Origin: Phoronis australis
Taxonomy: Eukaryota > Phoronida > Phoronidae
Length of the DNA stretch: 64,000 nucleotides
Direction: 5' to 3'
Assembly (NCBI GenBank): GCA_002633005.1
Contig: NMRA01000473.1
Coordinates: 61,537 to 125,536, forward strand
Below the pieces are notes generated by a model that was not told where the DNA came from, did no database searches, and saw only the letters and a program-made list of their open reading frames with translations. Shown here piece after piece: positions 50,084 to 62,000 of this stretch; position 1 is the stretch's first letter, and each line of letters begins with the position of its first letter. The position numbers were made by a program, and so were the translations under genes.

Positions 50084-53000
50084 GGTGTACAGTCATAACA
50101 GTCTAATACTGCACTTCTTATCAATGTGCTCTAAAGTGATTTACGGTTGTACTTTAGTAAACATTAAAAACGTAGAAAGTCTTATTTATTTTCAGCATGT
50201 TGGCGTTGCAACAGTCAAGTAAAACGGTTTTGAAAAATCTAAACGATTAACCAGTCGCTTACTTATCACTGTCACAATCACTAGACTCATAAATCCTCAA
50301 TGGTTACATGTAGGACTTGCAAAGCTTAAGTGCTTATAGGGGCGGATCCAGGATTATTTTAAAATGTAGGTCCAAGTGAACAATTTGAAAGATATAGGTC
50401 AAGGGTTAAAGGTTGGTCCGGATCCCAACGGATCCGGCTTACGACAATCGTTTACCTTGTTTTGTAACTACATTGTCAGCACCTTGCTTTATAACGCCAG
50501 ATCTCACAATCGTCAATTCAATATCCCGAAAACGAGAACATAGAAGAAAAACTACTTTAATTGAAAGTTTCGAAGATCCACAAACATAAGTGTGACATGA
50601 AAGCGTCAGTGTGCCATGTCCACCAACACGCGAGTTTTCTGCACAAACTTGTGCCATACTTGCGCTTCTCTAATGTTCCGCGGGAAAGTGAAAAGAGCCA
50701 CTGCATGGTCAAATACTAAGTTGTCACAATCGTTACAAACAAAGCGCCTCGCCAGTATTCATTATACCCTAAACTACGAGCTGTATATTCAACAAACTTT
50801 CACACTAAGCACAGTGAAGAATGTCTAGTTCTACGATTGGTAGTCCCCATGTACTGGCTACATGTATTCATATTCTGAAAGTTTAGTGGATATCCGTGAC
50901 ATCATACCTTGGAAACCAGAGTGACCATAGAAACAAACCGTGAACACAACAGACACTGGTAGCAACACTAACTCCTACTTTTAAATTTTACGTCTACCTT
51001 TTTCGGGGCATGGTTCATAAGTAACGTCATCCAAAGGTGGCACTGTAGTCGTAGTAGTCGATGTTGTCGTTTTTGCTGTTGAAGTCGTGGTGGCCCTAGC
51101 TACAAAAAGAAATGCAACGATATGCTTTGTTAAGTAGCGATTGCTTACAAATAGATCATATTTACAAAGTATTTATAAATGTAAGAAAGCCCAATTTGAT
51201 TATTAACACTATTATTTCGTGCATTGTAAACAGCTGCGACTGTTGATGTTGCGGCAACAGGTTACTACTTCTGGTTTACTTAAGCGTTCCGCAGACCAAC
51301 TTTCTCCAGAGAAAAACAAGATCTTGCTCGAGACCCTACTAGCGTAACCTACCAAAATGGCGGCCACGGAAGTGATTTGCAATCGGAGGTTGAAATGTTT
51401 ACATTCATAATACATGGCGCAGAATTAAATCGACTTCCACTGAACTTTTCTTGTTCCGATTTATGAAACAAATACTGTATTCTAAGAAATCAATGTCCTA
51501 AACTAATGACAGACTTTTACGTGGGTAAGACGCAAATTCAGCCACGTCCAATTTAACAGTTTGAAAAACATTTTGGTAGACCACGCAATCAATACCCAAC
51601 GAGACGATTGTTCATACGAACTTGCTTGAAAGCACTTTATCTTCTTTGTCTGTCCACTGGCGTCACGAATGTAATAATATCCTTCAATGCGGACAAGTTG
51701 ATCCCATAACTGGCCACAAGACGACGCAAGTTTCTTATAATAGTCTGCAATGTAGCACGAAAATGACTGTGAGCACTAGTTGAAGGTACATGTAGGCTTC
51801 ATTTCAAGCACAAAATTAGAATAATTTGACAACGCAACTTGTCCTTGCGACTTCGTAAATATTAAGTTAACTTCTGGAAAGCTTATGCATGGACCAACAG
51901 CCAATGATTATCGTATTTTCAAGTACTGGCTCCCGCCCCCTATTTTGCGTTGAGAAACAGTGATTGGCAACTTAGCACGAACATACCTAAGGCGAATACC
52001 GAACCATAATTCATTGTTTCGTTACCACACGGTTGGTGGGGAGCTGATTCGCAGGTATCCAGGCAGTCTGAATACTTCTCCAAGTTGACCCAGTTGGTTA
52101 AATTGTGTTCGCAGTGGCAACGACGACCGGAAACCGCGGCATATATGTAATCTAGTCCCCGACAGAATTCTATGCAGGCAGTGGCTGTCATGTCTTCATT
52201 CGAGATTGTTGATTCTCCAGATATATTGAAACATCCCACATAACCTGGTAAAGCAAAATGTATTCCATAACTAAACTTTGTGCACTAATATAACACCACT
52301 GGCGAAGAAGTGGGTGGAATGTGAAAACTTTTGATGACGAACACGGGGAAAGACAGAAAGATGACATACCGGTGAGCATGTGATTTGGGACGAGGATCAA
52401 GGGAAAAGGCAGAACGGTGAAGACATATGGGGGTTGTAAGGAGGGATTACACCCGCGGCGAGGAGAGATTTCCGTACCTTCCATAGCCGCTTTTTACAAT
52501 AACTACGGTTCAACGAAGCCTTTCAATTAAACTAGGCTAAGCTCTAATTTCTCTACTGTATTTTCAATTTGATTTTAGGTGAGTTTAAAAAGTATTGGCC
52601 ATAGACAGATAAGGTTCTGAACCATGCTGGGAATTTAACGCAGCTGTTGAAAGTGACCTATGATATGGGAAATAACTTACCCGCGTGTTTCTCACAGATA
52701 GGTCGAACTGGCCTTAACGTGAGCTTTTTGTGATACTGTACTTCGGACAAGATGGATCCGTAAAAATCCTCTAAATCTCCATCTTCGTGGAGCGACCCGT
52801 CACTGGATATCAAATGCCTAGAAGGATCGACGAAACCAATGTTCTGTTTTTCATTGGGCTCACGAAGCCACAAGACGTGTTCAATGAGATCCGATAAAAA
52901 CGACTTTTCACTCAAGTCATTCACAGATGTCAGGAGACCATTTTTGGACAAACAAGTTTCTTTAGCACTGAGTACGTTCGTAAAATGCTTGTTGTCACTA

Positions 53001-56000
53001 AAACTATAACAGTGTCCGTTGAATCCAAACCATCGAGAGTTTTCACACGCTGTGTAATCTATAAATAAAGACCACTTGTATGTCTATCGGAATAACCATG
53101 GAAATTGTTTGGAGCTCTCAATTTACTAATAGTGATGTACTACAAAAATAGAAGCAGCTTTTGGGAATATTTTTTTCATTTTGCTCTAGCATGATAATTA
53201 CATGTCATATAAAACAATACAGTATACATCATTTACAAAGAACAACACTAGTCATCAAGTATCGTATTTTCTTCAGGATGTGATTTAAAAAAGTTTATGA
53301 ACAGTTGGAAATTGAGATTTTTTAACACACTTTTGGTTAAATATGTATTTTTTGCTAGCATGACCAACAAATTAATGTCACAATTTTCCGACTGAGTGTT
53401 TCCCAAAAAATCAAAGAAAAGACACCGTTATTTTGTTCACATGTAAATTTACATATGTTTGTTTTAACCACTCAGCAAACAAGATCCGGAAACTGGAGAC
53501 AAGACGACATTCCCAAAACAAATGGAGAAAAGTTTCACTGCTTTCACCACAGAAAGAACATAAATCACTTGTTTTTATTTTAATTTTATGCAAATAATTA
53601 TTGGTTGGCAATATTCTGTGAATTAAACGGCATTGAAACCAACGAAATTTTGTATCTTTTGGGGAGTTTATTTGCTTTCCTCCATCATGTATCAGTCACT
53701 AAAATTTACTTTATTTATAACAACGTTTATATCTATCTCATATGACCACTTGTTTTTATATTTACAAGCATTCTGAAGTGGCTTTATTTACTAAGGTGTC
53801 ACAAATATTTACCGCTTGTGATTTATTATGCAAAATTTTATAAATATAACTTATTAGAACATTTGGTAAAAAGACATTGTCTCTCTTCTTAAGAACCCTA
53901 TACGCTGCAATAGTTATACTTCTTAATCCATAGAATTCTAATATTGGAAGTTGAAAGTTATAACTGTTACAGAGTTCTTCGTATGACATAAAAGAACCTT
54001 CAGCATTAAACAAGACACACACATGATAGACTCCTCTTTCATACCAGTTCTTGTAGAAAATAGATTTTCTACCGACTTAATCTTTGAATTATATCACAGG
54101 GGAGAGTAAATAATATTTTCATTTTTGTTACACATTTGAAACAGAAGCACAACATCGCTTAAAACTTCCTTCCAGAACAGATTGTCGGTTCCTTCAGCTA
54201 TTTTTCTAAGGAAAGCGTTTCCCATTTTAAAAAAATTATCAACTTTAAAACCCAAAACTGCCTCTGCAATGTCACGTATGGTATTTGACGTGAATAGTTT
54301 ACGAAGCCACGATATTTTCAAAGACTTAATAAAAAAACTAACATAAACCATTTTAAACCACCATGATCCTGATTGTCAATTTCATTTCGGCTAACTCTGT
54401 CATTCTTCCCATTCCAAATGAAGCCAAAGAAAAACTCGCTCTAAGTCTTGAATCACGTCAATGGAGGGGCTAGGGAGGGATTGAAGCAAATGAACAAACT
54501 TGGGCCATAAAAGTGTCTTAACAGGGGCGGATCCGGGATTTTGAGCTGGGGGGGCAGGGCACTGGAATAACCAGAATTTCGCCACATCTGCGCGCCCAGC
54601 CTAAAACGTAGGGATGCAGGGGTCTCAAATTTTTGGGTTTGTGGACCTTATTACTAATAAAAGGTAAACGGGGTTTCTTCGAGGCCTGTGCATTGTGCAC
54701 TTGCCCCCCGAACACCCTGGGTGCGCGCATGTGCTACTCAACAATTCGCACCCCGTACTTCCAAATGGTATCTGGGAGAATTTTAGGGGGGGGGGAGCCT
54801 TGGCACCCNCCCCCTACATCCGTCGCTGCTTAACCACGGTTATTTTACCTAAAACAATAAGAATTCTTCTTGACCAAGAGCCCACCATTTTCTTAACTTC
54901 CAAAAGCCTGCCACCATAGTTAATACCTGACATTGCATTATAATTAGTGAAGAAGTTAATTCCCAAAAATCATGAAAGGTTTGTTAGTAAACGTGTCAGC
55001 TTTTGGGGATATTTAGACACCAAAGTACTCGTTCAGAGGTGCTGTAAATCTGACTTCGAAAAAGTTGTACTGTTGATTTACACTACTTGCTAATAAAGTT
55101 GGTTTCAACTTGTTCCTAACTCAAAAAGAGGTGATAGATCGTTATCGATTGAGGCCAGGTTCAATAAAATAGTTGTCGTGGCGGGTGAGTTTATGCACCC
55201 AGCATGGTCTCAAACAATTCAAAAATCTTTCCAAACTCGGAAACCGTTTCCTGTTTGAAACTACGACCTTTTTGCTACAATACTAAACTCAAAATAAGTT
55301 ATTGGTTAGGATATATCAAGCTGTAACAAAATGACTCCTTAAATTGTAGGCGATGAATAAAAGTTACAACAATTATAAAGGTCAAATGTCTGGTCATCTT
55401 GATTCCATGCATAGAAATTCAACTGAAAATGCGCATTTTTGGTTGCTAAGTGTCATATACTTGTTGTAATTGCTCAGTAATGGAAAATATAAGCAGTGAC
55501 TGAAAGTTTTTAATTGTCAGTAGAGACATTTTGTTTACAGTTTCTTTGCTCTCAGACCGTCTCACAGTAGCTGAGCTAAGGCGTACTGCACTAAAAACGC
55601 AGGGCCAATGTCTTTTGGTCACATTACGTCTTAGATGGGGAACGCTCTAGCCGTTAAAAGTAGTATATCACAATTGAATTTCTTTAGAATTCGAAGTTCT
55701 TTTACCATTGAATAGTATAATGCTTGTAATGTATCTTGAATGCGCCTGGCTTCAGGAAGGCATGCGACTTACTGACCGCTAGCAGAAATCAGATACTTTC
55801 AAATACGGACAGCTGACCCCGACATAACTGGAATAGGACTCAATTACTGCCCCCAACGTACCTAATGGCTTCTAGTCCACTCACCGTCTTTTGGGGTCAG
55901 CGATTCCTTTTTAGAACAAAAATTGTCAATTTTACAACCAAAAACGCATTTTATGGTTATTGTTGGATGGAATAGACATTTCTTTTAACCAGAGCTTTAA

Positions 56001-59000
56001 AAACAAAGCAAAATACATTGTGTTTTTGGGCGCCGTTGACTGAAATCAAGATCCGGTGACTTCAGCATTTAAATGCGCTTAAAATTGTATGCCATATATT
56101 GAGTGGGCTCTAACTCAGTAGAGTATTAAAAGGGAACTGTAATTTATTCTGAATAAATTCTGGATAGTTTTCTATGAATTGTTGATTAATTTCACAAATA
56201 ATTCAACACCAAAAATTAAACTTATATTCTCTAACGAAGCTAAAAAAATTACCGGCTTGGAGCGCTGCTTAGTCTCGTGACGTATTTGGCGGGGGCAAAG
56301 TCACTGTCCTGTGTTAGCGTGCAATCGAGTAGCGTTTTTCATATTGTCGGAATAAGAAATTTTAGTGTGAAATGTCGGGTCACCAGGGATACCTGTTTGA
56401 GCCGAGGCAACACAAAGTGATACCCAGTCATCGTCATCGTCAGACGAAAATTTGCCGGTGCAACTGGTGTCAGTGACTGTGCCGAGGGCAATGTGGACTC
56501 TAGCCATCCAGTCAGCCAGCTGTCAGCCAATACTCCGGCAGCTCTGTAAACTTGAAGGGTTGGTAAGTTACCTACTGTAGCTGTATGAAGACTATCGTAC
56601 CACTGTGTGTTGAGCTCCGTTAACCCCGAAATTTCAGACAGCCGTTGACTACCCGGGTATAGTTGACTCAGTTATGCTCGTCACCTCGTCGTAAAACTTA
56701 GGCTACATCAACATATAAAGCTAACGGACCGGCGGGGGCGCATGCAAAATCTGGTATAGTCACCCGACACTCCCATTGTTCGTTGCAGCCGTTTAAATGG
56801 AAAACAATCAAATAAACGTCATTTGGTAGCATAATTTGCCGCCTTTTTAACAAAGAAGTGTGTCGTCCGTTTCAAGAACAGCACGCTCGTGACACGGCGC
56901 ACGCGCCATTTCATAAAAATTTGAGACGTCTTTCGGGACATGATAACAGCTTCGCAGCACCAAGGTTGTTCTAAAATTCGGTTTGCTGATGTAAAAATAC
57001 TAAAAACTTGAAACAAAATGAAACAAGCTCCGATAATTTGTTATAACATGTACGCAACCTAGGTACCGTCAGCGACGAACACTTGATAAAAGAATCAGGG
57101 GGAAAAGAAACTGGTAAAGGTCAGGTGACGTAATCGCAAAAAGCCGAGAACACATCACAATTTTACTAGCAGCAGCCGATGAACGATCGCTAACATTTCC
57201 AACACCGGTAAATACAGAAGTTAGTTTACTCTAGGAACCTGGTTCCTAGATTTACTCAAGGATGACTTAGTTTTAATGACATTTATTGAGTCAGATTTTA
57301 TTTGTACATTTTTACCCATATCGGCTAAAACCTGTAGGCCCATATCTACACTGAGCTTTGGGCCAATAACCCGGCGATGGTATGCGATGACCATCCCTTT
57401 AGAAGACGCCTTTTTCGAAGAGTTTGAGCAACCAGGTGCCATACAAAAAGGCATAGCGAACCTTTTACAGCACTGTGGCAAACAATAAAAAATAAGGACG
57501 ATTGATACAATGAAAAATTACGATGTAAACTCTTCAAATATGACATAAGCAATGAATGTGTAAAGCAGCCGATACCCCGCCGTTCACGTCACTGACGCAT
57601 CAGCCAATCAGCGATCGCTTTCAGAATTCAGTGTTTTGACCATGAATTCGAATTGGCTTTAGTTTGGCACGCAAGTCAGGCAAATGTGAGTTTTATTTGT
57701 ATGTTAGAACCGATTAACTGCAACATTATTTTGACTACAGTCCCCTTTTAAGCTGCAAACGTGGCGGGATGAAGGCTAGATTCCACGTTATGACTGATTT
57801 CAGACAATCACTTATCTCGCCTATAATAAGGTCACGGATGCCTTTCTCATGCGCGAAATTTTCGCCTCAGAGGTGTTCGAAGTTGTGTTTGAATGTGACA
57901 AATTTCTATACAATGTAAATAAATTGCAGATTCTCTTTGTGTAACTTGCAAAAATAAAGTTACAATCCGTATAAAGCGTAAATAGTAGCACAAGTACCAT
58001 GATTTGTAATGCACAGAAATGTGGTTGTGAATCACACAAGGTTTGCTTTATAGTCCTGTACGATGATGAAGGATTTACATGAAATTCAAAATATTACCTG
58101 AAATACCACATACTTGGCTGGCCTTTACATCGTTTGATATGGTTAAATATCTAAATTGCAGATAAATCGAATTTTCATATAAGACTGTGCAAGATTCTGC
58201 AAGTTGGAGTTCATCATCTGTAATAAATTTAAAGTCTATGACGTAGGCAAGAAACACACAGAACACACAATGGTTAACGAAGTACAATTCCTGCGCAGGA
58301 AGTTCTGAGAGTACTTAACGAGAATCATCTGACCACATGACGCAGGTGACTGAAGTGGCATTTAACCACCGTTCGCTTAGTGAGTATGAAGCGCCAAAGG
58401 GTTCTGAAACGAGTACCTTTTGCGCGTAGAAATATGCTTAATCAACAGGTAGTTTTGCTTAATCAACGAGTACTTTTGCTTAATGAACGCGTTATTAAAC
58501 GATCATCGTTTTACTCTTATTCAACACGTAGTTTTGTTTAAGCAATGCTTAGTTTTAATCGGTCACGGTTCATTTTGACCAATCAAGCCCGTACTCTCAG
58601 ATTTCAAAATAGCGAAGACTTTCTACATGGGTGCAAGCCAACCTTTGAAGAATGTTGCAGATCCTTATCAAGTGATAAATGATGACTTCGTTACAAACTG
58701 AATGTAAACTTCTCTTTGACTGGACCTAACGAGTAACTAATTCAGCGCGTTGATTTGGTAAAACTACGCGTTGAATAAGAGCAGATGTACGATCGTTTAA
58801 GAAGTAAAACTACGCGTTGATTGAGGAAAAGTACCGATTGATTAAGCAAAAGTACGCGTTGATTAAGAAGCCTTTGGCGCTAAACGTCCAAATCCGGTTC
58901 AAGTATACATTTAACTTAGTAAACTTTAATTTCAATGAATTGTAAAGTAAGGCTAAGGAAGCCCAGAACTTTGTCCTTGCTTATGTTGATCTGGGAGAAT

Positions 59001-62000
59001 AAAAAAGTATATAAGAAAAAAACATGGTGGAATGCTGTAATCAAGCGACTGTAGCCATTGAGACGTTGCTTATATAAATGGAACTTGCAAAGACACAAGA
59101 TGAAAGTTTGAATTGTCTTCTACATCTGTTTCCAAAGAAAACTGTGAGTACATTTTTACCCAGGGAGATATTGGCTTTTTCTAACCCAATCTTCAACATT
59201 GTTCTAAAAATTTTGAACAACATCACATTGCCAGTGTAAGTGTAGGCAATGACCATCGCCTCTGTTGGCCCGAACCAGAGGCGATGCAGTTCCTATAGGC
59301 GCTCTGTACGCCGGAAGCTTTTCGGCTAATTATGCCTCGCACCGACTAAACCATCAAAGTCACGTTGTTATAAATACCTTTTGCGCATAGAGGAACACCT
59401 TAGGAGGTTGTCGATGTGTTTAATTCCTTCCAACTCGAACAAATACTCCCGTTATCAAACTTTTTCTTCGAGCAATCCCTATTTCAGTTCCCAAAATCGT
59501 GAACTCAACATTTTCACTCGGCGCACGCCAAAAGATTCTTTTAACCAGGCCGAAGGTCAGAAGTTGCGGTCCTACCGGCGAACTTTGAAAGCTGAAGTTC
59601 CCGCCCTTTGCGTAAGTGCTGCCGGGAAACAGCCGTGCATTTGCCGTGTTGTTAAACATTAAAATGTCAAATATATGCACAAAGACTATTAAATGTCATA
59701 TCAACAGCATTTATTTTTATCAAATACAAACAATAATTCATTGAAATACAATCAGTTTCAAGTAACGCCAATTAAAGACAAGTATAAGTGGTGGCACTTT
59801 GGAAACGAACATTTGACTGACAAGACCGCAATGGCTCACCTTTAGCCTATTTAAAGATTGAGGTCATGAAGTCACATCACCTAGCGAGCGCGGTAAAAAT
59901 TGGAGCGTGCGCAGTATAAAAATGGTGAGTTCACGATTTTGGGAACTGAAATAGGGACTGCTCGAAGAAAAATTTTGATAACGGGAGTATTTGTTCGAGT
60001 TGGAAGGAATTGAACACATCGACAACCTCCTAAGGTGTTCCTCTATGCGCAAAAGGTACTTATAACAACGTGACTTTGATGGTTTAGTCGGTGCGAGGCA
60101 TAATTCGCCGAAAAGCTTCCGACGTAAAGAGCGCCCATAGGAGCTGCATCGCCTCTGGTCCGGGCCAACAGAGGCGATGGTCATTGCCTAGTGTAAGTGA
60201 AGCAAAGACTCTGTTTCACTCTTACAAAACGTACACAAGGGGGAGTTACTAACTCCAATTTTGACAAGATAGTAAGAGTTACAGCTGATAATCCTATGTC
60301 ACAGTCTAAATTGAAACCAACGAAATTTTACATCAAGTGTAAAGTTCACAGAGTAGATATTCCACCATGTTGGCATGGTAGTCACTCTGCCAGTACCGGT
60401 ATCGTACGAACACAAACAATAGTTTTCAATTCACTGATGCCGGAACCAGCATCCTTTCTGACCTGACTCCCATCCCTCAATCTGTCTCTACACCAATTTT
60501 CAACATAGCTGGCGCAGCCAGATCACTGACAAATTTTATTATCACAAAGCGACAAGTCCCGATTAGTTAAGTCGCGTGCATTTGGAGGCAATATGATGCA
60601 ATACTCTACACATCCGTCTCACTACGAGCCTCTTTTCCTGAAGCAAATTACCGTATTACCACAACAGCCAGTAAACGTCAGATCAGTGGAAGCCTTACAT
60701 ACAGTAGTCATAAACAATATAGAAAGGCTGACATACAGTGGTCGTAAACAAAATAGAAAACTCGATCGGTAAGTAAACAAGACACTCGTGCAATATTTAT
60801 TTGCTGTCCATATTTCGAATATATAGTGCTACGAGAAGGTCAATATCTCACAAAAATCTTCCGAACAACAGCCTCACAATGTTGAACGTAATACCTGTAA
60901 ATTCATTTTACCCTCCAAGCTATATGATCACGTCAACCAAAACTCGCGTCTGGAATGCACGCGGAGAGCTCTTCCTCTCTAACTCTTGCCACACACGCAC
61001 ACACTTCCTATCCACTGCTCACACGACACACAGCTTCTCAACTCATACACCACTTCAGCGCAATCCACTGTGATTGTTATGCAATACCGAGAGATAAAGC
61101 CGAAGAGCATATTAAACGGACGTCTGTTTTGACCCATTATGTTCATTTTGATTCACGGTGTCCATTTTTGCTTATTAGGTTCACATTCGCCCTCCAATCA
61201 ATTTTGATTCGTGAAGTCCGTTTTGTTGGTGACAACAAAAAAATTGTATTTCTTAAAAGTTGATTAGAACGACCGTCAATTATGCTTAAATGGACATAGC
61301 GGGGATCTTGACCCAATATGTCCATCTTGACCCATTATGACCATTTTGAGCCATTATGTTCATTTTGAGCCACTGTGCTCATTTTGACCCTTTGTGCCCA
61401 TATAAGGTCCGTGTTTGCCCTTTAAATCAATTTTCGTAAGTTAAGTTGGCCTTGGACACTTAGCTTAGTGATAAAAATAATCTATGTTTCATAGAGATGT
61501 ATTAGAACGGTCATCAACTTCGCTCGTTATATACGGTGAAATGGACATAATAGGTCAAGACCCCCTTACCCAATGTCCCCACAAACGACGTTCCAATATT
61601 CCAGTATGGATTAAATCAGTTAGCTGTAAAAGGTGTGCTGTACATTTAACAGGTAACTATACACCCATGCAGACTGACTTTTCATGGACTCAGTCATCAG
61701 CATATTAAATGTATGTATCAGGATTTAAGCTAGCAGAGAACATTGAAAATAACTGGCTGGATATATGACAACGTATTGTTTCTTGGCCTGAAACTACCAA
61801 CCTTGTCAAACGATTAGAACGAACAGCCATGGTTAACGATATACATTGGCTTTTTCAAAACACAGTATGACGTCATTATTCACGTAAGACTAGTTGGGTT
61901 TAGTCACTTTGACCAAGACAGCCTCATTTGAGTAGTCAAGCAGGAAACCTGGCAGATGAGATGCATTTGGAAGCGAGAAATTGAATACCAACACGTACCC

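Noticed and set aside
52841-52870. REPNEK as an EPN sugar-binding motif of CTLD2
   Set aside because: It lies before the IG-F strand, not in the long loop where EPN binds calcium.
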